Below, piece after piece: positions 1 to 5,602 of a stretch of DNA of 6,137 bases. Numbering within the stretch: the stretch's first letter is position 1; each line of letters begins with the position of its first letter. The stretch spans positions 1 to 6,137 of the forward strand of contig QGUH01000246.1 in the NCBI GenBank assembly GCA_003242355.1, read 5' to 3'. The translations under genes were made by a program, and so were the position numbers. The notes beneath the pieces were generated by a model that did not search any database, was not told the DNA's origin, and saw nothing but the letters and a program-made list of their open reading frames with translations. Source of the stretch: Pseudomonadota bacterium. GTDB lineage: Bacteria > Myxococcota_A > Polyangia > Polyangiales > Polyangiaceae.

Positions 1-76
1 TTTTTTTTGATTTCTGTGGGTGTCCTCTGTTTTCCACAGGTGCGAAGCTGGGCAGTGTTAGATTTGTTTAAGAGAC
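1..76. other. AT-rich anomalous window end, probable assembly artefact or junction
   Basis: The first ~76 bases start with eight T and are clearly richer in A+T than anything else here. In the frame of the downstream kinase there is a TAG at 59-61. From about 77 the same frame reads like GAF-domain protein (a stretch EGHAEEHVPLFRAL), with no ATG, GTG or TTG until 140. So kinase coding sequence appears to begin abruptly after unrelated sequence. A chimeric or low-quality contig end is the simplest explanation; a real insertion or rearrangement junction is the alternative. No gene or promoter can be supported here. Confidence 0.5.
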
Positions 77-139
77 GAGGGCCACGCCGAGGAGCACGTT
101 CCGCTGTTCCGGGCGCTCTCGAGGCGGGGTGCGACGACG

Positions 140-1510
140 GTGCAGCGAATCCACGGAGTACCCATCGCTTCCGAGCGGCGCGTGCACGGGGTGCTCGCGC
201 TGCCGAGTGCGGGTGAGCTCGAGCCCGAGACGCTGGAGGTTCTGCGCTTTCTGTGCGAGTGCGCCGCGACGGCGCTCTGCAACTCCGAGAGGGTCGTGAA
301 GACGGCGGAGCGGCTCACCGAGCGCTGTCGCCGCGTCGAGCGGGAGCTCGCGAGTGAGCGTGCGCTGCTGCACACGATCTTCATGAATGCGCCGGTGTGC
401 ATCTGCGTGCTCCGTGGCCCGGATCACGTCGTCGATCGCGTGAACCCGACCTACGTGCAGCTCGTCGGGGGCAGTGAGCATCCGGGGTTGCCGGTGCGCA
501 GCGTGCTTCCCGAGCTCGAAGAGCAGGGGTACATCGACTTGCTCGATCGGGTGTACAGAACCGGTGAAGCGGCGTCCGGCACGGAGATGTTGGCACGCTT
601 CAGACAGGCGGATGGGACCGTCAAGGACGTATACTTCGACTTCGCCTATCAGCCCGTTCGAGGCGAGGACGGCGGGATGCTCGGCGTCATCGCGTTCGGG
701 TTCGACGTGACCGAGCAGGTGCTCGCACGTCGACGGCTCGAGCACGCCCTGGCCGACCTGCGCGATGCCGTGGCGACGCGGGACGAGTTCTTGTCGATTG
801 CGTCACACGAGCTCAAAACCCCGCTGACGCCCCTCCAGTTGCAGCTCGACTCGCTCAGGTTGCTGCTCGACAAGGAGGGGGCCCTGGACGAGCGCGCCGC
901 GCGGAAGCTCGAGCAGGCGAGCCGTCAAACGGCGCGGCTCACGCGTCTGGTCGAGAACCTGCTCGACGTGTCGCGGATCACGCGTTTTCGGCTCGAGCTC
1001 GAAATCGAAGAAGTCGATCTCGGCGAGCTGATCCGGGAGATCGCGAGTCGCTACGCGGACGAGGCGCATCGGGCGGGGTGCACGCTCGAAATCCACGCAC
1101 CGTCTCCGGTCGTCGGGCGCTGGGATCGCATGCGGCTCGAGCAGGTGATTTCGATCCTCGTCTCCAACGCGATCAAGTACGGGCCGGGAAAGCCCGTCGA
1201 GATCCGCGCGGAGGCTCGCGACGACGCGGCACGGCTCACCGTGCGGGATTACGGTATCGGAATCGCTCAGGCCGACCTCTCGCGGATCTTCGAGCGCTTC
1301 GAGCGTGCGGTTTCGGCGCGCCACTACGGCGGACTCGGCTTGGGTCTGTACATCGCGCGGCAGATCGTGGACGCCCACTCGGGGAGCATCGGCGTGTCGA
1401 GCGAGCCGGGAGCCGGCGCGACGTTCACCGTCGTCATTCCACTGGAACCGAAGCCGGCGAGCGGGCTCGTGCGGGCGGAGGGGTCGCCCGAGAATGGAGA
1501 GGTTTCGTGA
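140..1510 (+). CDS. Sensor histidine kinase, GAF(partial)-PAS-HisKA-HATPase_c, 5' truncated
   Basis: Cytoplasmic two-component sensor kinase that autophosphorylates on His and passes phosphate to a response regulator, most likely the one directly downstream. From the GTG at 140, residues 1-50 look like the end of a GAF domain (HGVLALPSAGELEPETLEVL) and 50-75 like a coiled-coil linker. A PAS domain spans about 75-195. HisKA spans about 215-285 with the H-box ASHELKTPL and phospho-acceptor His223. The ATPase domain spans about 325-437 with N-box Asn343 (SNAIKYG), G1 box DYGIGI (Asp370) and G2 box GGLGLGLYIAR from Gly397. No membrane segment is seen. GAF-like coding continues upstream in frame to about base 77, where it meets a stop, so the GTG is only the first available start and the true N-terminus is missing. 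What the PAS and GAF domains sense cannot be read from sequence. Kinase identity is very secure; the start is not. Confidence 0.93.
   Translation: MQRIHGVPIASERRVHGVLALPSAGELEPETLEVLRFLCECAATALCNSERVVKTAERLTERCRRVERELASERALLHTIFMNAPVCICVLRGPDHVVDRVNPTYVQLVGGSEHPGLPVRSVLPELEEQGYIDLLDRVYRTGEAASGTEMLARFRQADGTVKDVYFDFAYQPVRGEDGGMLGVIAFGFDVTEQVLARRRLEHALADLRDAVATRDEFLSIASHELKTPLTPLQLQLDSLRLLLDKEGALDERAARKLEQASRQTARLTRLVENLLDVSRITRFRLELEIEEVDLGELIREIASRYADEAHRAGCTLEIHAPSPVVGRWDRMRLEQVISILVSNAIKYGPGKPVEIRAEARDDAARLTVRDYGIGIAQADLSRIFERFERAVSARHYGGLGLGLYIARQIVDAHSGSIGVSSEPGAGATFTVVIPLEPKPASGLVRAEGSPENGEVS
1496..1502 (+). promoter_or_regulatory. Shine-Dalgarno for the response regulator, inside the kinase 3' end
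   Basis: GGAGAGG lies four bases before the GTG at 1507, within the last codons of the kinase. This supports the short receiver start at 1507 over longer in-frame extensions, and suggests the regulator can be initiated on its own as well as by coupling at the GTGA overlap. Confidence 0.7.
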
Positions 1511-1887
1511 CGCAGACGATCTTGGTGGTCGATGACGACGAGGACGTACGCTCGTCCGTCGCCGATGCTCTGATGGACCTCGGCTACCGGACGGAGACGG
1601 CCGGAGACGGTCGCCAGGCGCTTGCGTTCCTCCGCGCCGCGAGCTTCCGCCCGAACCTGATTCTGCTCGACATGATGATGCCCGAGATGGACGGTTGGAT
1701 GTTCATGACCGAGATTCGCAAACTTCCGGAGCTTGCCTCGATACCCGTCGTGATCTTCTCGGCATACGGAAACCCCCGTGAAGTGGCCGGGCAGCTCGGC
1801 GCAGCGGGGTACTTGCGCAAGCCGCTCCGGCTCGAAGAGCTCGCTCGGGCCGTCGAGCGCTCGGCGACCCCGGAACCCGGTTCCTGA
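1507..1887 (+). CDS. Single-domain response regulator (stand-alone receiver)
   Basis: A 126-aa CheY-like receiver with no output domain. Conserved residues are all present: acidic pair Asp9/Asp10 in ILVVDDDEDV, phospho-acceptor Asp55 in LILLDMMMPEMDG, Ser85 in the Thr/Ser switch position, and Lys105 followed by cis-Pro106 (LRKPL). The GTG start overlaps the TGA of the upstream kinase as GTGA, so the two are almost certainly co-transcribed and translationally coupled. Having no DNA-binding or enzymatic domain, it must act by protein contact: as a phosphorelay intermediate, a phosphate sink, or an allosteric partner. The reading frame stays open upstream to about 1078, but that part overlaps the kinase ATPase domain out of frame and is not real protein. 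The target is unknown. Confidence 0.93.
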   Translation: MTQTILVVDDDEDVRSSVADALMDLGYRTETAGDGRQALAFLRAASFRPNLILLDMMMPEMDGWMFMTEIRKLPELASIPVVIFSAYGNPREVAGQLGAAGYLRKPLRLEELARAVERSATPEPGS

Positions 1888-1904
1888 CCAGGCCGTCAGG
1901 ACCG
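1878..1904. terminator. Shared hairpin between convergent genes, terminator-like
   Basis: TCCTGAC (1882-1888) pairs perfectly with GTCAGGA (1895-1901) around a 6-base loop. Skipping a bulged T at 1881, CGG (1878-1880) pairs with CCG (1902-1904), giving a 10-bp stem. Both convergent stop codons (TGA 1885-1887 plus strand, 1896-1898 minus strand) lie in the stem. There is no T-tract on either side, so it is not a classical intrinsic terminator. It could act as a bidirectional transcript-end or stability structure. Confidence 0.4.
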
Positions 1905-4226
1905 TTCGGAGAACACCGGTGCTCGCGGACCCGAGGGGATGCGCGGCAACGTCACGATGAAGCGCGTTCGCCCTTCTTCGGGACGCGATTCGACACGAAT
2001 CTCACCACCGTGGGCCACCACGATTTGCTGAGAGATGTAGAGCCCGAGCCCGAGGCCACTCGAGCCCTCCCGGCGCCGGTCTCCGCCGCGCAACGGGTCG
2101 AAGACCACGGGCAGGACGCCCTCGGGAATGGTGCCCTCGTTTTCGACGACTAGCGTTACTCGATCGGGGTGGGAGCCGTCGATGGTCACGTGAACGGGTG
2201 TGCCGCGTCGCCGATGCTGCAGGGCATTGCCCGTGAGGTTCGAGAGGAGTTGAGCCAGTCGATCTTCGTCCCACGTTCCAGTCGGATTTCCGAGCACGTC
2301 GAGGTGCACGGTCAGCGTCGGCGCGGCGCCCTTGAGCTCCCCCAAGACCAGCTTCGAGAGCCCGGCGAGGTCTACGCGTTTGGGATGAAGGGGGATTCCG
2401 CGTCCGAGGCGGACGCTGGAAAAGTCGAGGATTTGATCGATCATCCGACTCATGCGCTCGGCGCTGTTCAGGATGCGCGCCGCGGGGCGCGCTATCGACT
2501 CCGAGTCGGCGCGATGACCGAGGAGGCTCGCGGCGGCGATGATTCCGGAGAGCGGATTGCGCAAGTCGTGGCCCAAGATGCCGACGAACATCTCACTGAG
2601 ACGCACGGAGCGCTCGAGCTTCTGAACGAGCTGACTCTGGTATGCTTCTGCCTCGCGGGTGCGTTGGAAAAGGCGCGCGTTGTCGATCGCCACCGCAGCT
2701 TGGGCGGCGAGGGCCTTGGCCATGCGCTCGTGCTGATCGGTGAACCGCCCTGGATCGCGGTGGCCGAAGAAGAGGCCGCCGATCACGGTCCCTGCGCGGG
2801 AGATGACGGGAACCGCGAGATAGCTGCGCACGGGCAAGTGCCCCTTCGGCATGCCGTAGTGGGGCGGCTCCCGGCCGTAGCGGGGGTCGTCGTGTACGTC
2901 GTCGATGCGCACCGTCCCTTCGCCGCGGAAGGTCGGGCCGAAGATGGGCGTATTTCGGGGATGCCCGAGCTTCTCGAACGCCTCGCGGGGCGCACCGGAA
3001 AGCGTGTAGAGCCGGTAAGAGCCTCCGGCGGGATCGGTCACGTTGTAGAAGAGCGCGCCGAACTCCGCGCCGACGAGGGCCGTCGCTTCGTCGGTCACGC
3101 GCTGAACGATCGCGTCGAGGTCGAGCCCGGCAACCGACAGCGCCTCCGCGATGCGGAGCAACGCTTCCGCCTCGGCGCGCGCCTGGCGTTCGGCGCGGTA
3201 GAGCCGTTCGGCTCGGGCCCGCGACGCCTGCGCTTCTCGAAACAGCCGCGCGTTCTCGAGAGCGAGCGCGATGCGATCGCCGAGCTGTTGCACGAAGATG
3301 AGGTCCGAAGCGTCGTAGTGCCGCGCGTCGTCTTCGAGCGCGAGCACACCGAGCGTGCCGATGATGCGATGGCGAGCGCGCAGCGGGACGCAGACGTACG
3401 AGCTTACGCCGAGTCGCAGCAAGCTCCGAAGAAACTCGTCGCCGCCCGACCTCGGACGCGAGGCGTCGTCCACGACCGACGAAACGAGCTCTGCCCGACC
3501 CGTCTTCAGCACGGCGTACGCGCCTCGGGAGTGGTCGACCATGGGCCAGAACGAGGCCACGCAGCGCTCAGCCAGCGCTGCCTGTGACGTGTGCGCCGGA
3601 GCGACGAACCGCGCTTCGGGCGGCGGATCGGCGACGTGAATCACGCAACAAGAACCGAGCGTCCGAGCGATCGATTCGGAGACGCGGCGCAACGCGGCCG
3701 TCTGGTCGGCGGAATCCGTGAGGTCGCCGAGCACCAGGGTGATCTCCTCCTTCAAGCGCGCTCGCTCTTGCTCGCGCTCGGCGGCAACGCGCGCCGAACG
3801 TTCCGTGAGCTCGCGATCGTGGGCGGCTTGTGCGCGGAGTCGTTCGGAGAGATCGCGTCCGACGACGACGTACCCGCTCGGTCCGCCCGGGCCGGCTCCG
3901 ATCGGGGATTCGTGGAGCTCCACCGGCACGGGCTCGAGTCCGGGGCGGACGAGCCGAAGCGGCGGCTCCCCGTTGCTGACCACGAGGATCTCCGAGAGCG
4001 GGCGACCCGCGGCGCGATCGGAAGAAATCCCGAGCAACGCCTCGGCGCGGCGATTCATGAAGCTGACGCGCTTGTCGGCGTCGGTTACGATGACGGCTTC
4101 GTCGACGATGGACAGAAGCGTTTCGAGCTGCTTGTCGCGCTCGTGGAGCATGCGCTCCGTGGCGGCGCCCCGTGCCGTCAGCGTCGCGCCCTCGACATCG
4201 ACGCGAGAACGAGGGGTTTGACTCAT
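1896..4226 (-). CDS. Sensor histidine kinase, PAS-GAF-GAF-HisKA-HATPase_c
   Basis: A 776-aa soluble multi-sensor kinase. PAS lies at about 30-130 and a charged coiled-coil linker at 130-170. GAF1 lies at about 178-328, then a second coiled coil. GAF2 at about 355-520 carries a well conserved GAF signature (IFGPTFRGEG, then PKGHLPVRSYLAVPV). HisKA lies at about 543-610 with H-box GILGHDLRNPL and phospho-acceptor His553. The ATPase domain at about 655-762 has N-box Asn663/Asn667 (LLSNLTGNALQH) and G2 box SGLGLGLYIS. The G1 box is degenerate: ENEGTIPEG replaces D-x-G-x-G, with Asn696 where the adenine-contacting Asp usually sits. This pattern recurs in related GAF/PAS kinases, so it need not be inactive. 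I chose the ATG at 4226 because GGAG lies six bases upstream; the in-frame ATG at 4286 has no ribosome-binding site and adds 20 residues of no family resemblance. There is no fused receiver; its partner may be the convergent stand-alone receiver. Confidence 0.93.
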   Translation of the reverse strand: MSQTPRSRVDVEGATLTARGAATERMLHERDKQLETLLSIVDEAVIVTDADKRVSFMNRRAEALLGISSDRAAGRPLSEILVVSNGEPPLRLVRPGLEPVPVELHESPIGAGPGGPSGYVVVGRDLSERLRAQAAHDRELTERSARVAAEREQERARLKEEITLVLGDLTDSADQTAALRRVSESIARTLGSCCVIHVADPPPEARFVAPAHTSQAALAERCVASFWPMVDHSRGAYAVLKTGRAELVSSVVDDASRPRSGGDEFLRSLLRLGVSSYVCVPLRARHRIIGTLGVLALEDDARHYDASDLIFVQQLGDRIALALENARLFREAQASRARAERLYRAERQARAEAEALLRIAEALSVAGLDLDAIVQRVTDEATALVGAEFGALFYNVTDPAGGSYRLYTLSGAPREAFEKLGHPRNTPIFGPTFRGEGTVRIDDVHDDPRYGREPPHYGMPKGHLPVRSYLAVPVISRAGTVIGGLFFGHRDPGRFTDQHERMAKALAAQAAVAIDNARLFQRTREAEAYQSQLVQKLERSVRLSEMFVGILGHDLRNPLSGIIAAASLLGHRADSESIARPAARILNSAERMSRMIDQILDFSSVRLGRGIPLHPKRVDLAGLSKLVLGELKGAAPTLTVHLDVLGNPTGTWDEDRLAQLLSNLTGNALQHRRRGTPVHVTIDGSHPDRVTLVVENEGTIPEGVLPVVFDPLRGGDRRREGSSGLGLGLYISQQIVVAHGGEIRVESRPEEGRTRFIVTLPRIPSGPRAPVFSERS

Positions 4227-4232
4227 GGTGAG

Positions 4233-4236
4233 CTCC
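4233..4236 (-). promoter_or_regulatory. Ribosome-binding site deciding the kinase start
   Basis: On the minus strand GGAG (4236 down to 4233) is followed by six bases and then the ATG at 4226. No comparable motif precedes the alternative ATG at 4286. Confidence 0.55.
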
Positions 4237-4253
4237 GAGGACGCCCAGAGCGA

Positions 4254-4281
4254 GTAGTACCGCCTAGCGCGCGCGGGGCAA
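4254..4281 (-). promoter_or_regulatory. Weak candidate promoter of the PAS-GAF-GAF kinase
   Basis: Read on the minus strand, TTGCCC (4281-4276) and TACTAC (4259-4254) stand 16 bases apart, matching the sigma70 consensus at about four and three positions. Transcription from here would give a leader of about 20-25 bases carrying the GGAG site, consistent with the ATG at 4226. Just upstream are a 13-base odd palindrome CATCGTGACGATG (4284-4296) and a T/TTCG-rich tract (4301-4326), A-rich on the minus strand, which could be an operator and an upstream activating stretch. All of this is weak pattern matching. Confidence 0.25.
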
Positions 4282-4394
4282 GTCATCGTGACGATGCTGC
4301 GTTCTTCGTTTTCGTTTTTCGTTCGCTCATTACCGTAGCGTTTCGCCTCGTGAGAGCGCGTGAACGCAGACCGGTTGAGCGCCCGTGCTCGGCA

Positions 4395-4506
4395 GGAAAC
4401 GAGCGCGTGCGCTCTTTTCGACGGCTCGCGGATTCACGCGATGTTCGACGCACCGAACCGGGTCTCTCGACGGGTAGCGCACCGTCGGGAAGCGAGCGCG
4501 TGTGCT
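4395..4506. repeat. Direct repeat pair of 19 bases, 93 bp apart
   Basis: GGAAACGAGCGCGTGCGCT (4395-4413) and GGAAGCGAGCGCGTGTGCT (4488-4506) match at 17 of 19 positions. The core GAGCGCGTG occurs a third time at 4354-4362, so the three cores start at 4354, 4401 and 4494, spaced 47 and 93 bases. Regular placement in a divergent promoter region suggests sites for a DNA-binding protein, but the core is low in complexity for GC-rich DNA. Confidence 0.5.
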
Positions 4507-4517
4507 TTGATCAAAGC
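4504..4517. promoter_or_regulatory. Perfect 14-base palindrome, candidate operator
   Basis: GCTTTGATCAAAGC is a perfect dyad and an A/T-rich island in GC-rich surroundings. It starts inside the second copy of the 19-base direct repeat. Its inner TTGATCAA has half-sites like those of the FNR/CRP family but without the usual four-base spacer, so no family can be assigned. Confidence 0.35.
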
Positions 4518-4580
4518 TTCCCTTTCCGCCGGGCGGCGAATGGGTCCCGGGCTGCGCGAAGCGCACTCGAGAGGGAAGCT
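4515..4580. repeat. Inverted repeat with 9-base arms enclosing smaller hairpins
   Basis: AGCTTCCCT (4515-4523) and AGGGAAGCT (4572-4580) are perfect complements 48 bases apart. Between them lie CCGCC-G-GGCGG (4526-4536) and a TGCGC-GAA-GCGCA hairpin (4553-4565). As RNA this would fold into a closed multibranch shape. Whether it is transcribed cannot be told from the sequence. Confidence 0.35.
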
Positions 4581-4677
4581 CGACGGTAGCCGGACGAACG
4601 GTTCCGAACGCCCCGGAAAACCTGCGCGAGACACGGCCGAGCAGAATGCGGTGCGGGCGGCGGGGCTTGCGACTCGG

Positions 4678-4710
4678 GAGGTCGGGGCGGCGCGCGCCAG
4701 CCCCGACCTC
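4678..4710. repeat. Strong hairpin, 11-bp perfect stem plus 3-bp inner stem
   Basis: GAGGTCGGGGC (4678-4688) pairs perfectly with GCCCCGACCTC (4700-4710). Inside, GGC (4689-4691) pairs with GCC (4696-4698) around GCGC, leaving one bulged A at 4699. No T-tract follows on either strand. A second possible stem, CGGGGG with CCCCCG (4710-4715 with 4730-4735), abuts it. It is the strongest stem noticed in the window and lies about 60 bases upstream of the MerR promoter. Confidence 0.45.
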
Positions 4711-4738
4711 GGGGGCGAGGGTGCCACGACCCCCGCGT

Positions 4739-4770
4739 CCTCGGCGGGCGAAGAAAAATCGACGCCGAGG
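4739..4770. promoter_or_regulatory. 8-bp inverted repeat around an A-rich core, just upstream of the merR -35
   Basis: CCTCGGCG (4739-4746) and CGCCGAGG (4763-4770) are perfect complements flanking a 16-base core with the tract AAGAAAAAT (4751-4759). The right arm ends two bases before the -35 hexamer. The A-tract sits at about -59 to -51 relative to the inferred transcript start, the usual place for an UP element. The dyad could be the site of a second regulator. Confidence 0.35.
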
Positions 4771-4772
4771 GC

Positions 4773-4803
4773 TTGACCCTCACGTTGCGTGAGGCCGCAC
4801 ACT
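4773..4803 (+). promoter_or_regulatory. MerR-type promoter with dyad operator in a 19-bp spacer
   Basis: The -35 TTGACC (4773-4778) and a weak -10 CACACT (4798-4803) are separated by 19 bp, the over-long spacer typical of MerR-activated promoters. A perfect dyad, CCTCACG-TTG-CGTGAGG (4778-4794), fills the spacer, strongly resembling operators known for TipA/SoxR-type MerR proteins. The dyad lies directly in front of a MerR gene, so autoregulation is the natural reading. Predicted transcription start is about 4809-4811, at the ATG itself. Confidence 0.8.
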
Positions 4804-4809
4804 CCGTGC

Positions 4810-5583
4810 ATGCGCTTGCGACGGCGTTATCGGGTCAAGGAAGTCGCCCAGCTCGCGGGGGTTTCGGTGCGGACGCTGCACCACTACGACGAGATCGGGC
4901 TCCTGGTCCCGTCCGCGAGGTCGGACGCGGGTTACCGCTTGTACGACGACGACGATCTGCTTCGCCTGCAGCAGATCCTGATCGGTCGCACGCTCGGGCT
5001 CTCGCTCGAGCAGATTCGCCGTTCGCTGGACGACCCGAGCTTCGATCGCCGCCGAGTGTTGCTCGAGCAGCGAGCCGAGCTCACGCGTCGGGCCGAACGA
5101 ACGGCGGCCATGATTCGCGCCATCGACGAGGCGCTGGCCTTCATCGACGGGCGCAAGGGAGACGAAGCCATGGACATGAAAGCACTCTTCGACGGATTCG
5201 ATCCTTCGCAGTACGAGGAAGAAGCGAAACGACGCTGGGGCCACACCGAGGCGTACGAGGAATCGATGCGGCGCACGCAGCGCTTCTCGGAGGAAGACTG
5301 GAAGCGTCTTCGCGACGAACAGAGCGCCCTGTACGCCGAGGCCGCGGCGCTCCTCCGCGCGGGAACGCCGCCGGATTCGACCGAGGCCATGGACGTCGCG
5401 GAGCGATTCCGGCTCTCGATCGATCGCTGGTTTTATCCGTGCAGCCACGAGATGCATCGCAATCTTGCGGCTCTGTACGAGAGCGATCCGCGCTTCGCCG
5501 AGAACATGGACAAGCACGGCCGAGGGCTCACCGCCTTCTTGACCCAGGCCATTCGCGCCAACGCGGCTCGCCACGGCGCGTGA
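4810..5583 (+). CDS. TipA-like MerR-family regulator with C-terminal TipAS ligand-binding domain
   Basis: A 257-aa transcription regulator expected to bind its spacer operator as a dimer and untwist the promoter when ligand binds. Residues 7-75 are the MerR winged helix-turn-helix (VKEVAQLAGVSVRTLHHYDEIGLL, followed by GYRLYDDDDL). Residues 80-118 are the dimerising coiled coil. Residues 123-255 are a TipAS-type antibiotic-recognition domain (FDPSQYEEEAKRRWG; FYPCSHEMHRNL; SDPRF). Length is close to Streptomyces TipAL and Bacillus Mta. I chose ATG 4810 over the in-frame GTG 4789 because that GTG lies inside the right operator half, upstream of the predicted transcript start. The only cysteine is Cys211. 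By alignment from memory it matches TipAL Cys207, while the thiostrepton-reactive Cys214 position is Asn218. Ligand is unknown; thiopeptide or multidrug sensing is inferred. No resistance or efflux gene is visible beside it. Confidence 0.92.
   Translation: MRLRRRYRVKEVAQLAGVSVRTLHHYDEIGLLVPSARSDAGYRLYDDDDLLRLQQILIGRTLGLSLEQIRRSLDDPSFDRRRVLLEQRAELTRRAERTAAMIRAIDEALAFIDGRKGDEAMDMKALFDGFDPSQYEEEAKRRWGHTEAYEESMRRTQRFSEEDWKRLRDEQSALYAEAAALLRAGTPPDSTEAMDVAERFRLSIDRWFYPCSHEMHRNLAALYESDPRFAENMDKHGRGLTAFLTQAIRANAARHGA
5155..5172 (+). promoter_or_regulatory. Internal ribosome-binding site and start for a TipAS-like short product
   Basis: AAGGGAG (5155-5161) stands eight bases before an in-frame ATG at 5170 (Met121; a second ATG follows at 5176, Met123). 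Initiation here would give a 137-aa protein made only of the ligand-binding domain. Streptomyces tipA is known to make TipAS (about 144 aa) from exactly this kind of internal start, and the position matches the domain boundary. The motif falls in the linker (GRKGDEAMDM). Confidence 0.5.
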
Positions 5584-5602
5584 TCGGGTTTCCCGGAAGA
5601 GC

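Larger units (their letters stand above)
4227..4809. other. Divergent intergenic region without a convincing gene
   Basis: About 580 bases separate the two divergent start codons. Open frames exist on both strands (for example 4360-4776 plus and 4434-4811 minus), but their third codon positions are visibly less G/C-biased than in the real genes, they have no good ribosome-binding site, and their translations resemble no family known to me. What the region does hold is a 19-base direct repeat pair, a 14-base palindrome, several inverted repeats and the MerR-type promoter, listed separately. It may carry regulatory sites for both genes and possibly a small RNA. Confidence 0.5.

Noticed and set aside
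9..42. Pyrimidine tract followed by CAGG, resembling a eukaryotic splice acceptor
   Set aside because: Everything downstream is plainly bacterial. A short motif cannot support a eukaryotic origin, although contaminating sequence at the contig end remains possible.
1078..1506. Upstream extension of the receiver reading frame to 1078
   Set aside because: This part is out-of-frame within the kinase ATPase domain; the receiver domain starts right at GTG 1507 with its own ribosome-binding site.
2169..3587. Long open frame (472 codons) on the plus strand, antisense to the second kinase
   Set aside because: Its product has no recognisable domain, and the opposite strand encodes an unmistakable PAS-GAF-GAF kinase. 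Long antisense frames are expected in GC-rich genes.
4227..4286. ATG at 4286 as the start of the second kinase
   Set aside because: No ribosome-binding site, adds 20 residues with no family likeness, and overlaps the candidate promoter; ATG 4226 has GGAG at good spacing.
4506..4515. FNR-like site TTTGATCAAA
   Set aside because: FNR sites need TTGAT-N4-ATCAA; here the half-sites are fused without the spacer, so it is only called a palindrome.
4360..4776. 138-codon plus-strand frame in the intergenic region
   Set aside because: Weak third-position G/C bias compared with real genes, no ribosome-binding site, and the apparent internal peptide repeat (SACAL) is only the 19-base DNA repeat translated.
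4789..4809. GTG at 4789 as the start of the MerR protein
   Set aside because: It lies in the right half of the operator dyad and upstream of the predicted transcript start; the conserved HTH begins well after ATG 4810.
5585..5595. CGGG-TTT-CCCG hairpin between the MerR and sigma genes as a terminator
   Set aside because: Only a 4-bp stem with a 3-base loop and no T-tract; too weak to call.
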